From positions 1 through 64,000 of the forward strand of contig NZ_KE387239.1 of the NCBI RefSeq assembly GCF_000430765.1: 64,000 bases of DNA, read 5' to 3'. Below, one piece after another: positions 34,473 through 43,515 of the stretch. Made by a program: the position numbers and the translations under genes. How positions within the stretch are numbered: the stretch's first letter is position 1; each line of letters opens with the position of its first letter. The notes below the pieces were generated by a model. It did not search any database and was not told the origin of the DNA. It saw only the letters and a list, made by a program, of their open reading frames with translations. This DNA is from Peribacillus kribbensis DSM 17871. GTDB lineage: Bacteria; Bacillota; Bacilli; Bacillales; DSM-1321.

Positions 34473-34552
34473 AAGGCAAATCGCGGGAAACTGTGAGACG
34501 CAAAGCCAAGGGCCTGATCCTAAGCGTAAGCTTTGGAAGGCAGCCGGTTGCC
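34473..34552 (+). promoter_or_regulatory. Cyclic di-GMP-I (GEMM) riboswitch
   Basis: GGCAAATCGCGGGAAACTGT is followed by GAGACGCAAAGCCAAGGGCC, a variable stem (CTAAGCGTAAGCTTTG), then GGAAGGCAGCCGGTTGCC. GACGCAAAGCC-GGGCCT and AGGCAGCCGGTTGCC are hallmark GEMM-I elements. A terminator lies 28 bases downstream, before the giant surface-protein gene. Confidence 0.93.
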
Positions 34553-34579
34553 ACAAGGGCCTCATAGCCAAAACTCTAT

Positions 34580-34613
34580 GAACCTTGTATAAGGTTCTTT
34601 ATTTTTGTCTTTT
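34580..34613 (+). terminator. Expression-platform terminator of the riboswitch
   Basis: GAACCTT and AAGGTTC pair around GTAT, followed by TTTATTTTTGTCTTTTT. An upstream CATAG/CTATG pairing and the aptamer P1 strand could compete with it. Confidence 0.75.
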
Positions 34614-34637
34614 TCACAAAAGAAAAGGCGGGAAATT

Positions 34638-37600
34638 ATGATGAGAAGGTCACTTAAAAAAACTTCATTGTTTTTAGCGGTGCTGATACTTGTGTATCAA
34701 TTTATCGTACCTATTGGAAACGTTCTTGCGGCAGAAAGCGGGACATTGCTTCCACCGAGCAATCTTGTCTACTCTCAATCAACACCGAGTGACGGAAAGC
34801 TCCAATGGAGTGCCGTGTATGGCGCTACGGGATATGTCATTTATGCCATTGAGGAAGGCCAGCTGATCAGACTGGGGACTGCCAGTACGAATAGCTATAG
34901 TTTAACTAACCTGGCAGAAGGAACACATCAATATGTGGTCTCTACATTGAGTTCTGATGGTGAATCGGGACCATGTGCACCTGTAAGCAATACAATTTCC
35001 TATCCAAAGATGCAGGCACCGCTAAACCCGGCTTCTGTCATCAAGAATGGAAATGACATTGTACTAAGCTGGAATGCTGTCCAGTATGCGCAGAACTATA
35101 ATGTATACCAGTTATCAGAAACCGGAGAGGAGACATTGGTCAAAACCGTGTCAGCCCCTTCAAGCACCTATACCATATCGAATTCTCCTGAAGGACAATT
35201 CAAATATGGGGTTAGGGCCGTAAATAATCTTTATGGAACATCGGATTTATCAGCATTGGTGGATGTAAATTTGGTTTATCCGAAGATGGCGAAGCCGGGA
35301 AATCCAACTTTTTCAATCACAAATGGAAATGATGTAACTCTTAGCTGGCAGCCAGCAAGCTATGCCAGCGGCTATAAGGTATATCAGACAGTAAATGGAG
35401 AAGATGTTTTAATCAATACAGTTACAAACACAAGCGTGAAATTAACCAATCAGCCCGCTGGTGATTATGCCTATAAAGTATATTCTTTCAGCGATCGATT
35501 TGGACAGTCTGTAGATGCGGGTATTATTAATATAACGGTAGGTGCAATTACACTGACACCGCCCTCAAACTTAACCTCCAAGATACAAAATAATAATGAC
35601 ATTGTTCTTAGTTGGTCTGCAGCTGCGAATGCCACAGGATATAAAGTTTACCAGGTGACGGATAATGGAGAAGAACTGGTTAAGACGCAAACGGGCACAA
35701 CTGTTACTTTTACAAATATGCCTGCCGGGGATTACACCTATAAAGTCTATGCCTACAGCGACCGTTTTGGAACTTCCCAAGGATCAAGTGTCACTGCTTC
35801 CATTAGTCAGGTCATAATGGCTGCACCAGAAAATGCGGCCTATAAGCTTCAAAATATAAATGATATCGTTCTAACCTGGTCACCGGCTGTTAATGCAACG
35901 GGCTATAAAATATATCAGGTAGTGGATGGGGAAAAAGTATTAAAGAGTACTGTGTCCGGTACCACTGTTACCTATTCGAACATCCCGGCCGGCAGCTATG
36001 AATATGCGGTAAGCTCTTACAGCACAAAGTTCGGGGAATCAGAAACAGGCAGCTCAGTTTCCGTAACCATAGATCCATATATTATGGGGATTCCAAACAG
36101 CCTTGCTTATAAAATTCAAAACGGAAATGACATCATTTTAAGCTGGGATGCTGTACCAAATACTACTAATTATAAGGTGTATCAAATTGTTAATGGACAA
36201 AGGGTATTAAAAAGCAGTCCTACTGGCGCCTCAGTTACATTTACCAATATGCCAGCAGGGGAGTATAAATATGAGGTTACTGCATTCAATACAAGATTTG
36301 GAGAATCACCTGAGGGAGCAGCCGTATCCACTTCCTTGGAGCTGCCAGTTATGCAGCCTCCATCAGAAGTTACACAGACCATCAAGAACGCTACAGATTT
36401 CTCTTTAAGCTGGAAGCCTGCTGACTATGCAGCAAATTATAGAGTCTATCAAATTGTTAACGGGCAAAAAACGTTAAAAAGTACAGTAACAGGTACAAGT
36501 ATTAGCTATATTAATATGCTGCCTGGAACCTACAATTATGAAGTAACATCCTACTCTTCCCGTTTTGGGGAATCTAAAGGTACATCTGTCGAGGTCAACC
36601 TAAATGGCCAGACCATGTCTGCTCCAACCAATCTATCTTATACAATATCAAATGGAAATGATATTACCTTTAGATGGACGGGGGCGCAGTATGCTTCAAG
36701 CTACAAGGTATATCAGGTTGTTGACGGAGAAAAGGTCTGGAAAGCAACTGTTACAGGTACAAGTGCGTTTTTAAGTAATGTATCTGAAGGGAACCTGCAG
36801 TTCTATGTTACCTCTGTTTCATCACTGCTGGGCGAATCGCCTCAGGGGGCAGAAACGGCTGTTAATATGGCATATCCAGTGATGGCTGCCCCGGCAAACC
36901 TTACAAAGACCATAACAAACGGAAACGACATTACATTAAGATGGAACACATCCGCATATGCAGTCAACTATAAGATCTACCAAGTTGTAAACGGTGAAAA
37001 GATATTAAAGAAAACGGTAACTGGAACTTCGGTATCATTTACAAATATGCCGGAGGGAGACTATCAGTACATAGTTACATCATACAGTGACCGTTTTGGA
37101 GAGTCAGACGACAGCAACCCGTTATATTTTCAGCTGGTGTTCCCGACCATGCAGGCACCGGGAAATCCAGCCTATTCGATCGCAAATGGAAACGATATTG
37201 TCTTGCGATGGAATGCATCTTCATATGCAGCTGGATATAAAATCTATCAGCTGACAGACGGAGAGAGAAAATTAGTTAAAACGGTAACAGGCACAGCTTA
37301 CACATTTGTTAATATGCCTGAAGGAAATTATAGCTATGAGATTACTTCCTACAGTGACAGGTTCGGCGAATCACCGATTGCATCAGCCATAAGCTTCAAT
37401 CTTATCTGGCCGACCGTACCGGCTCCGGATTTACAGGGAACGGTAGTTAATGCTAATAATATTACGCTTACGTGGAAGGCAGTTAACTGGGCGAATGAAT
37501 ATAGAGTTTATAGGCTTAATGGAGGAACAAGGGAGCTCCTCTATAAAGGAACGGCACTGACATACAAGGTGTATAACTTAACGGAAGATACCCATTCATT

Positions 37601-39977
37601 CATTGTGACAGCCTATAATACAAGATTCGGTGAGTCGGTTTCGTCTAATGAAATGACTGAAACCATCGTCTACCCGGTTATGCAGGCACCAAATGCCTCT
37701 GCTGCAGTTACGGGGGCCGACAGTGCAAGGCTGAGCTGGAACTTTGTAGCCTATGCTAATGGATACAATATCTACGAGGTTAAAGATGGGAAGACGGAAT
37801 TGATCGTTAAAAATGTGAATAATCTTTCTTATTCACTTCAAAACTTAAGTTACGCTAATCACGAATATGTCATCACGTCTTACAGTAATTCTTTCGGGGA
37901 ATCCATCCCTTCAAACAGTGTTATGGCAAAACTGATTGTTGATACAGAAGCACCAGTAACAACTAGTAATGTGAGCCCGAATTGGACAAAAGAGGGCCAG
38001 CTTGTCAGCTTAACAGGAGACGACAATGAGACCGGAGTCGCCCACACGTATTATTCAGTGAATGACGGTGCTTTTACAGAAGGGACATCTGTTTCTGTGG
38101 AAAAGGAAGGGAGTACAAAGCTATCTTTCTATTCAGTGGATCAAGCCGGCAATGTTGAAAAAACAAAAACTGTGTATGTCAAAATAGATAAAACGGCGCC
38201 AAAAACCACCTCCGATGCACCACAGGAATGGGTTAACACCAATACACTGGTAGCTCTTACAGCATCAGATGAAAATAGTGGAGCAGAGAAAACCTATTTT
38301 TCCCTTAATGGTTCTGAATTTAAAGAAGGGAATGAGGTAACTGTTGAACAAGAGGGTATAAACCACATTTCTTTTTACACAGTAGATGGTGCAGGAAATA
38401 AAGAGGAAGTACAAACCGCTGTGGTAAGAATAGATAAAAAAGCACCTCTAACTAGAGTTTCAGTACCTGAAGGGTGGGTCAACAAGGAAGCCGAAATAAA
38501 CATGACCGCTGAAGATGAGCAAAGCGGGGTAAAGGCAACCTACTATTCTATTAATGGATCCGACTATAAAGAGGGAAATTCGTTAACTATTTCAACACAG
38601 GGAGTAAATAAAGTAGATTACTATTCTGTTGATAGTGCGGGAAATAAAGAAGAAAGCCAATCTATTACTATAAAGATGGATACAGCCGCGCCTAGTACTG
38701 AGCTTAGTGCGCCTAAAGGATGGGTTCAGGAAGCAGCCGTTAAGCTGTCAGCAGAAGATGAGTTAAGTGGAGTTTCAAAAACCTACTACTCTATAAACGG
38801 GTCTGACTATAAAGAAGGTTCTTCTTTTACTCTTAATCAAGAGGGAATTAACCGTATTGCCTATTATTCAATCGACAACGCGGGAAATAAGGAAGAGGTT
38901 AAAAGCAGTGAAGTAAAAATAGATAAAACAGCACCTGCAACAACCACATCCGTTCCTTCAGGCTGGGTGAATGAGGATGTGAACGTAGTATTAGAGGCAA
39001 GTGACGAGGAAAGCGGTCCAGCAAAAACACTTTACTCTGTCAACGGTTCTGAATATATGAAAGGAAATACTTTTACCGTGCAGCAGGAAGGAATGAATAC
39101 CATTTCCTACTACTCCGTTGACCAGGCCGGAAACCGAGAAGATACACATACCATTCAGGTAATGCTTGATAAAACAGCGCCGGTTACAGGAGACAATGCA
39201 CCCCAATCATGGGTTAAAGATGATACGAAAATAGTGCTGGTCCCACTAGACCAGGCAAGCGGAACAAGTAAAACGTATTACTCTATTAATGGATCGGGAT
39301 ATAGTGAGGGAAGTTCATTCACCATTGAAAAAGAGGGGATCAATAAAGTTTCCTATTATTCAGTGGACCGTGCTGGAAATAAAGAAGAAGTACAAACAAT
39401 TGAGGTAAAGCTTGATAAATCAGCTCCAGTTATTCATACAAACCTGACTGAGTACTATAAATTGGGCAGCAAAATGAAACTTGACTTTTCATCAGAAGAC
39501 ACACTTTCCGGGATAAATGAACAAAAAGCGTTGATACTTGCCCCGGGAGAACCGTCTGAAAAGAATGTAAGCAATGGCTCAGAGATCGTTTGGGATAAGC
39601 CGGGGAATTATTTGGTTACTATATGGGCCACTGACCTAGCAGGAAATGTTACTACAGTTAAAAAGCTGATCACGGTTTATATACCGGCTTCTATCGAAGT
39701 CACACCAAAAGTAATTAAGGGCAATAAAGGGATCTTTACAGTGAGGGCAGAGCTGCCGGCCGTGATTGCAGGCGAGTTTGAGCTCAACAAGACCACATTA
39801 AATAACGTTAAGGCTTTAAACAGTAATAATGGTTATTACAATCAGGCCAGAAACGGCCAATTTAAATTTGAACGCTCCGACTTTAACTGGGCTGCTACTA
39901 ATGTTACCCTTGAACTGCGCAGTGAGGTGAATGGATATTTAGTGATTGGAACGACTACTGTCACTGTTCAAAAATAA
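34638..39977 (+). CDS. Giant secreted repeat protein (FN3-like and Ig-like repeats)
   Basis: A 1779-residue exported protein. Signal peptide: RRSLKKTSLFLAVLILVYQF and on to NVLAAE. About twelve FN3-like repeats of 88-92 residues follow (consensus features ITNGNDIxLSW, YKVYQVVNGEKVLK, FTNMPAGxYxY, RFGES). Then come about six Ig-like repeats of 82 residues (TAPxTT, GWVNxx, TYYSINGSDYKEGxSF, YYSVDxAGNKEE) and a divergent C-terminal domain. No LPxTG, S-layer or membrane anchor is seen. It probably acts in the biofilm matrix or adhesion. It is controlled by the riboswitch in front. The ATG at 34638 is behind AAAAGGCGGG. Confidence 0.85.
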   Translation: MMRRSLKKTSLFLAVLILVYQFIVPIGNVLAAESGTLLPPSNLVYSQSTPSDGKLQWSAVYGATGYVIYAIEEGQLIRLGTASTNSYSLTNLAEGTHQYVVSTLSSDGESGPCAPVSNTISYPKMQAPLNPASVIKNGNDIVLSWNAVQYAQNYNVYQLSETGEETLVKTVSAPSSTYTISNSPEGQFKYGVRAVNNLYGTSDLSALVDVNLVYPKMAKPGNPTFSITNGNDVTLSWQPASYASGYKVYQTVNGEDVLINTVTNTSVKLTNQPAGDYAYKVYSFSDRFGQSVDAGIINITVGAITLTPPSNLTSKIQNNNDIVLSWSAAANATGYKVYQVTDNGEELVKTQTGTTVTFTNMPAGDYTYKVYAYSDRFGTSQGSSVTASISQVIMAAPENAAYKLQNINDIVLTWSPAVNATGYKIYQVVDGEKVLKSTVSGTTVTYSNIPAGSYEYAVSSYSTKFGESETGSSVSVTIDPYIMGIPNSLAYKIQNGNDIILSWDAVPNTTNYKVYQIVNGQRVLKSSPTGASVTFTNMPAGEYKYEVTAFNTRFGESPEGAAVSTSLELPVMQPPSEVTQTIKNATDFSLSWKPADYAANYRVYQIVNGQKTLKSTVTGTSISYINMLPGTYNYEVTSYSSRFGESKGTSVEVNLNGQTMSAPTNLSYTISNGNDITFRWTGAQYASSYKVYQVVDGEKVWKATVTGTSAFLSNVSEGNLQFYVTSVSSLLGESPQGAETAVNMAYPVMAAPANLTKTITNGNDITLRWNTSAYAVNYKIYQVVNGEKILKKTVTGTSVSFTNMPEGDYQYIVTSYSDRFGESDDSNPLYFQLVFPTMQAPGNPAYSIANGNDIVLRWNASSYAAGYKIYQLTDGERKLVKTVTGTAYTFVNMPEGNYSYEITSYSDRFGESPIASAISFNLIWPTVPAPDLQGTVVNANNITLTWKAVNWANEYRVYRLNGGTRELLYKGTALTYKVYNLTEDTHSFIVTAYNTRFGESVSSNEMTETIVYPVMQAPNASAAVTGADSARLSWNFVAYANGYNIYEVKDGKTELIVKNVNNLSYSLQNLSYANHEYVITSYSNSFGESIPSNSVMAKLIVDTEAPVTTSNVSPNWTKEGQLVSLTGDDNETGVAHTYYSVNDGAFTEGTSVSVEKEGSTKLSFYSVDQAGNVEKTKTVYVKIDKTAPKTTSDAPQEWVNTNTLVALTASDENSGAEKTYFSLNGSEFKEGNEVTVEQEGINHISFYTVDGAGNKEEVQTAVVRIDKKAPLTRVSVPEGWVNKEAEINMTAEDEQSGVKATYYSINGSDYKEGNSLTISTQGVNKVDYYSVDSAGNKEESQSITIKMDTAAPSTELSAPKGWVQEAAVKLSAEDELSGVSKTYYSINGSDYKEGSSFTLNQEGINRIAYYSIDNAGNKEEVKSSEVKIDKTAPATTTSVPSGWVNEDVNVVLEASDEESGPAKTLYSVNGSEYMKGNTFTVQQEGMNTISYYSVDQAGNREDTHTIQVMLDKTAPVTGDNAPQSWVKDDTKIVLVPLDQASGTSKTYYSINGSGYSEGSSFTIEKEGINKVSYYSVDRAGNKEEVQTIEVKLDKSAPVIHTNLTEYYKLGSKMKLDFSSEDTLSGINEQKALILAPGEPSEKNVSNGSEIVWDKPGNYLVTIWATDLAGNVTTVKKLITVYIPASIEVTPKVIKGNKGIFTVRAELPAVIAGEFELNKTTLNNVKALNSNNGYYNQARNGQFKFERSDFNWAATNVTLELRSEVNGYLVIGTTTVTVQK

Positions 39978-39992
39978 GCAAAAATGGATAAG

Positions 39993-40023
39993 ATCCCTCA
40001 AGCACTGCTTGAGGGATTTTTTA
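39993..40023 (+). terminator. Terminator of the giant protein gene
   Basis: ATCCCTCAAGC and GCTTGAGGGAT pair perfectly around three bases and are followed by six T residues. Confidence 0.85.
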
Positions 40024-40132
40024 TAGTGATGGCAAAAACGACATACGAAATTATTACTGATAGCAGGGGAAGGCTTGCGTTATAGTTCGGCTGAGTGCGG
40101 AATTTGAATTTTGAAGTAAAGGAGGGGTAATA

Positions 40133-40261
40133 ATGGCTGATATCAGGTACACTTCATTACACTTGATTGCAGGATGGGGACGACCAGAAGCTGCAAAAGA
40201 TTTACCAGGAAGAGGGGGATTGTTTTTAAACATGATATGTTCCTTTTTTAACCCACTGTAA
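40133..40261 (+). CDS. Possible 42-residue protein
   Basis: An ATG lies six bases after a strong AGGAGGGG site and reads MADIRYTSLHLIAGWGRPEA, ending FLNMICSFFNPL. I do not recognise it. The ribosome site is the main support. It could be the 5' remnant of a lost gene between the surface protein and hpf. The 40262-40394 interval shows no gene. Confidence 0.35.
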   Translation: MADIRYTSLHLIAGWGRPEAAKDLPGRGGLFLNMICSFFNPL

Positions 40262-40394
40262 AGGTTCCAAATAAAAATTCGACATTAACAGAAAAATCAG
40301 TTATCTTTTACAGCCGAATAGCTTATAATGGGTTAAACCCTCATAAAGAATTTTCAAGACAAAAATCTTTTCATTTCGACAAAATTCTTTATGC

Positions 40395-40420
40395 GTTTAT
40401 GAAGGATTTGTAAAGGGTAC
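40395..40420 (+). promoter_or_regulatory. SigB-type promoter of hpf
   Basis: GTTTAT (40395-40400), 14 bases, GGGTAC (40415-40420) fits the SigB consensus GTTTAA-N13/15-GGGTAT. A SigH-like AAGGATTT lies within the spacer. In B. subtilis the homologue yvyD is under SigB and SigH. Confidence 0.7.
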
Positions 40421-40464
40421 CGTAGAAAGTATAGATATACCCTTAATAAAGGAGGAATTCATCG

Positions 40465-41028
40465 ATGAATTATAACGTTCGTGGTGAAAACATTGAAGTA
40501 ACTCAAGCTTTGCGTGACTATGTAGAGAAAAAGATTGGAAAGTTAGAGAGATATTTTAATGATACTCCCGATTCAAATGTAAATGTAAATTTAAAGGTGT
40601 ATAACGATAAAAATACCAAGGTTGAGGTGACCATCCCCATGTCAGACCTCGTCCTCCGCGCAGAGGAATTCAACCCTGACATGTATGCAGCCATCGACCT
40701 GATATCCGATAAATTAGAGCGCCAGATCCGAAAGCATAAAACAAAGGTGAACCGCAAGTTCCGCGAAAAGGGCAGCATCAACCAGCTGTTCGCAAGCGCC
40801 GCTGATGCCGAGGCAAGTGCAGCCATCGTAGATGTCGAGGAGGACAATGAGCTTGAGGTTGTCCGCAACAAGCGCTTCGACTTGAAGCCAATGGATAGCG
40901 AGGAAGCGATCCTTCAGATGAACATGCTGGGCCACAGCTTTTTTGTCTTTACAAATGCGGAGACCAACGTGACGAATGTTGTATATAAACGTAATGATGG
41001 AAGATATGGGCTGATTGAGCCTAGTTAA
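40465..41028 (+). CDS. hpf: Ribosome hibernation promoting factor, long form
   Basis: A 187-residue protein. The N-terminal S30AE domain reads MNYNVRGENIEVTQALRDYV EKKIGKLERYF, and the C-terminal dimerisation domain KRFDLKPMDSEEAILQMNML GHSFFVFTN. It pairs ribosomes into inactive 100S dimers under stress. It closes the flagellar block, as in B. subtilis; the usual next genes (secA, prfB) are not seen, and the lasso cluster lies there instead. Confidence 0.96.
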   Translation: MNYNVRGENIEVTQALRDYVEKKIGKLERYFNDTPDSNVNVNLKVYNDKNTKVEVTIPMSDLVLRAEEFNPDMYAAIDLISDKLERQIRKHKTKVNRKFREKGSINQLFASAADAEASAAIVDVEEDNELEVVRNKRFDLKPMDSEEAILQMNMLGHSFFVFTNAETNVTNVVYKRNDGRYGLIEPS

Positions 41029-41047
41029 ATAGATTGAAAGTATGACA

Positions 41048-41080
41048 GAGAGCCTGATTCATAATGAATCAGGCTCTCTT
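41048..41080 (+). terminator. hpf terminator
   Basis: GAGAGCCTGATTC and GAATCAGGCTCTC pair perfectly around five bases. Confidence 0.85.
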
Positions 41081-41149
41081 CATGTTGAAACATGTCTAAT
41101 CCTTCCATCTTTTGTCCTATAAAAATATAGTGCTGAGGACGGAATCATG

Positions 41150-41178
41150 TTGACATTACGTAGTGCCGGGTGATATCT
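41150..41178 (+). promoter_or_regulatory. Possible promoter of the lasso cluster
   Basis: TTGACA (41150-41155) and ATATCT (41173-41178) are 17 bases apart. The -10 is weak. The SinR-type operator begins 12 bases downstream. Confidence 0.45.
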
Positions 41179-41190
41179 TATCATTAAGAT

Positions 41191-41206
41191 GTTCTTTATA
41201 AAGAAC
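41191..41206. promoter_or_regulatory. SinR-type operator upstream of the lasso cluster
   Basis: GTTCTTTATAAAGAAC is a perfect 16-base palindrome (18 with flanking T and A). Each half contains GTTCTTT, the established SinR recognition element GTTCTYT. The same word occurs at the eps promoter and downstream of epsB. It lies 55 bases before the cyclase gene. Confidence 0.8.
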
Positions 41207-41260
41207 AAAACGAACTAACATTAAGAAAATCTATCTATTAAGCAGCGCGGGAGGATCCCA

Positions 41261-43204
41261 ATGAGTGCAATTACCGGAATCATGAATTTTAATCGCGAAC
41301 CAGTCAAACCAGAGGATGGCGTGAGATTAATGCACGGTTTAAGTCAGTTTCCCTCTGATGATATTCGGGTATGGCAAAAGGATCATGTCTTCCTTGGCTG
41401 CCACGCACAATGGATCACACCGGAATCTGTCGGGGAACAGCTGCCGTTTTATCATCCAGAAAAACGACTGGCCATAACTGCGGATGCGATTATAGATAAT
41501 AGAGACGAACTCTTTGATAAATTGCCAGTTAATAAAATACATAGAGAAGGAATGCCTGACAGCCAACTGATCCTGCTTGCTTATGAGAAGTGGGGGGAGG
41601 ATTGTCCTAAGCATTTGGTTGGTGATTTTGCCTTTTTTATATGGGATGAGAGAAAACAAAAAATATTTGGAGCCAGGGATTTTTCGGGAAGCAGGACTCT
41701 TTATTATTTCAATGATCAAAAACGATTTGCTTTTTGTACAGTCATAAACCCATTGTTCGAACTCGATTTTATAAAAAAAGGCCTGGATGAACAATGGCTT
41801 GCTGAATATTTGGCCATATCTGGTGTGATTGACACGGCAGACTCATCTATAACCCCATACCTGGGAATAAAACAAGTGCCTCCATCGCACAGCCTATCCA
41901 TCATGAAAGGTGAAATAAATCTGGTTAGATATTGTCATGTATACCCAGATAAGAAGCTAAAGTTAAAGTCGGATGAAGAGTATGTAGAAGCATTTCAAGA
42001 TGTGTTTCAGAAATCTGTAAAATCACGTTTGCGCACCTTTCGTAAAGTAGGTTCTCACTTAAGCGGCGGGCTCGATTCAGGTTCGGTTGTGAGTTTTGCT
42101 GTAAAAGACCTGAGAGGAGCCAATAAAAAATTACATACTTACAGCTATATTCCGCCAAAGGATTTTGTAGATTACACACCGAAAAACCTGATACCTGATG
42201 AACGTCCCTTTATTACTTCCACTGTTCAGCATATAGGAAAAGGAATCAAAGATCACTATTTAGACTTTGAGAATACGGATTCCTATTCGGAAATAGATGA
42301 TTTTCTTGAAGTAATGGAGATGCCATATAAGTTTTTTGAAAACTCCTTCTGGTTAAATGGGATATTTAGAAAAGCTCATGAAGATGGAATTGGCATCCTG
42401 CTCAATGGTGCGAGAGGAAACTTTAGTATTTCGTGGGGGCCAGCACTAGATTATTACGCACTCCTTTTAAAAAAGTTCAGATTATTCAATCTTTACTATG
42501 AGCTGAATCAATTCAGTAAAAATGTAAGGGGTGCCAGACTCAGGAGAATTCCAGTTCTAGCAAAATTGGCTTTTCCATTTATTGAACGGTTTTCTTCATC
42601 TAATGACACCTATAAATTTCCGACGTTGATAAATCCTGATTTTTCAAGTAGAACGGGTGTTTATAAAAAAATAGAGAAGTTTGGAATTGATCAAGACGGC
42701 TGGTTTGCTACATCTAATGTTTACGATCAAAGAAGGAGACATTTTGAAGATGTATTTCATTGGAATGCTTCAAATACAGCCGCAACAAAATTATCATTAC
42801 GATATTCACTATGGGAACGGGACCCAACTAATGACTTAAATGTAATCCAGTTTTGTTTGTCGCTGCCCGAGGGACAATTTGTAAAAAATGGTCTTGATCG
42901 TTCTCTTATTCGTAGAGCAACCAAAAACCATTTGCCCGATAAAGTCAGGTTAAACCAGCGGGTCCGCGGAGTCCAAGGTGCAGACTGGGTTCATCGGATG
43001 ATGCCGCACTGGCAAACTTTTATTAATGAGTTAAGCCGGCTTGTATCAGATAAAAGAGTAAAAGAATACCTGAATACCTCAGTGCTGGAAACAGCATTAG
43101 CCAAGGCAAAAAAAGGACCTAAGCCCGAACAGGCAACTGATCCGGAATATCGGATACTTATGCGCAGTTTAATTGTTTATCGATTTATCAATCATTTTAA
43201 TTGA
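41261..43204 (+). CDS. Lasso peptide cyclase (asparagine synthetase homologue, protein C)
   Basis: A 647-residue asparagine synthetase-like enzyme. The N-terminal Ntn-type domain starts MSAITGI, so the catalytic Cys2 of glutaminases is absent. The ATP pyrophosphatase loop is SGGLDS at residues 268-273. Lasso cyclases adenylate the Asp or Glu side chain and form the macrolactam with the core N-terminus. It is the first gene of the cluster, and the precursor starts 15 bases after it. The start follows GGGAGGATCCC. The gene set around it decides the assignment over ordinary AsnB. Confidence 0.9.
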   Translation: MSAITGIMNFNREPVKPEDGVRLMHGLSQFPSDDIRVWQKDHVFLGCHAQWITPESVGEQLPFYHPEKRLAITADAIIDNRDELFDKLPVNKIHREGMPDSQLILLAYEKWGEDCPKHLVGDFAFFIWDERKQKIFGARDFSGSRTLYYFNDQKRFAFCTVINPLFELDFIKKGLDEQWLAEYLAISGVIDTADSSITPYLGIKQVPPSHSLSIMKGEINLVRYCHVYPDKKLKLKSDEEYVEAFQDVFQKSVKSRLRTFRKVGSHLSGGLDSGSVVSFAVKDLRGANKKLHTYSYIPPKDFVDYTPKNLIPDERPFITSTVQHIGKGIKDHYLDFENTDSYSEIDDFLEVMEMPYKFFENSFWLNGIFRKAHEDGIGILLNGARGNFSISWGPALDYYALLLKKFRLFNLYYELNQFSKNVRGARLRRIPVLAKLAFPFIERFSSSNDTYKFPTLINPDFSSRTGVYKKIEKFGIDQDGWFATSNVYDQRRRHFEDVFHWNASNTAATKLSLRYSLWERDPTNDLNVIQFCLSLPEGQFVKNGLDRSLIRRATKNHLPDKVRLNQRVRGVQGADWVHRMMPHWQTFINELSRLVSDKRVKEYLNTSVLETALAKAKKGPKPEQATDPEYRILMRSLIVYRFINHFN

Positions 43205-43219
43205 AAGGGGGTGAACTTA

Positions 43220-43354
43220 ATGAAAAAGCAGTGGGAAAAGCCTGTTCTGGAAGTACTTGATGTGAAAATGACTATGGGACACACAGCACAGATGGACCAT
43301 CTTGACGCTAAATATGAAGCTGGTACACCGTATGCGAAGTTGACTTGGAGTTAA
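43220..43354 (+). CDS. Lasso peptide precursor (paeninodin family, protein A)
   Basis: A 44-residue peptide starting MKKQWEKPVLEVLDVKMTM. WEKPVL fits the leader YxxPxL motif bound by the RRE. Thr18 is two residues before the expected cleavage after Met19, the conserved penultimate Thr. The core would begin at Gly20 (GHTAQMDHLDAKY) and end LTWS. Ring closure to Asp26 gives a 7-residue ring, to Asp29 a 10-residue ring. The C-terminal Ser44 is the expected kinase target, as in paeninodin. The ribosome site is AAAGGGGGTGAACTTA. Confidence 0.88.
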   Translation: MKKQWEKPVLEVLDVKMTMGHTAQMDHLDAKYEAGTPYAKLTWS

Positions 43355-43451
43355 ATATGTAACAAGTCTCACACTTCCCACTATTACGGGTCTACTAGGG
43401 TTTTATACATATGGAGCCAGGTAGATGGTGGTAATCAGGATTCAATGTTAT

Positions 43452-43484
43452 GCCCTTATACATGATCGAAGTATAAGGGCTTTA
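43452..43484 (+). terminator. Attenuator hairpin after the precursor gene
   Basis: GCCCTTATAC and GTATAAGGGC pair around nine bases, followed by TTTAAC. A partial terminator here would make more precursor than enzyme mRNA, as is usual in RiPP operons. The 43355-43450 stretch holds no gene. Confidence 0.65.
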
Positions 43485-43515
43485 ACATTATGTAATTTAC
43501 ATTGGAGTGAAAAAA

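Noticed and set aside
34605..34637. TTG start for the giant surface protein
   Set aside because: It lies inside the T-tract of the riboswitch terminator; the ATG at 34638 has a clear ribosome site and starts a typical signal peptide.
41261..43204. Housekeeping asparagine synthetase
   Set aside because: It lacks the Cys2 glutaminase nucleophile and is followed directly by a lasso precursor, kinase, RRE, B2 protease and exporter.
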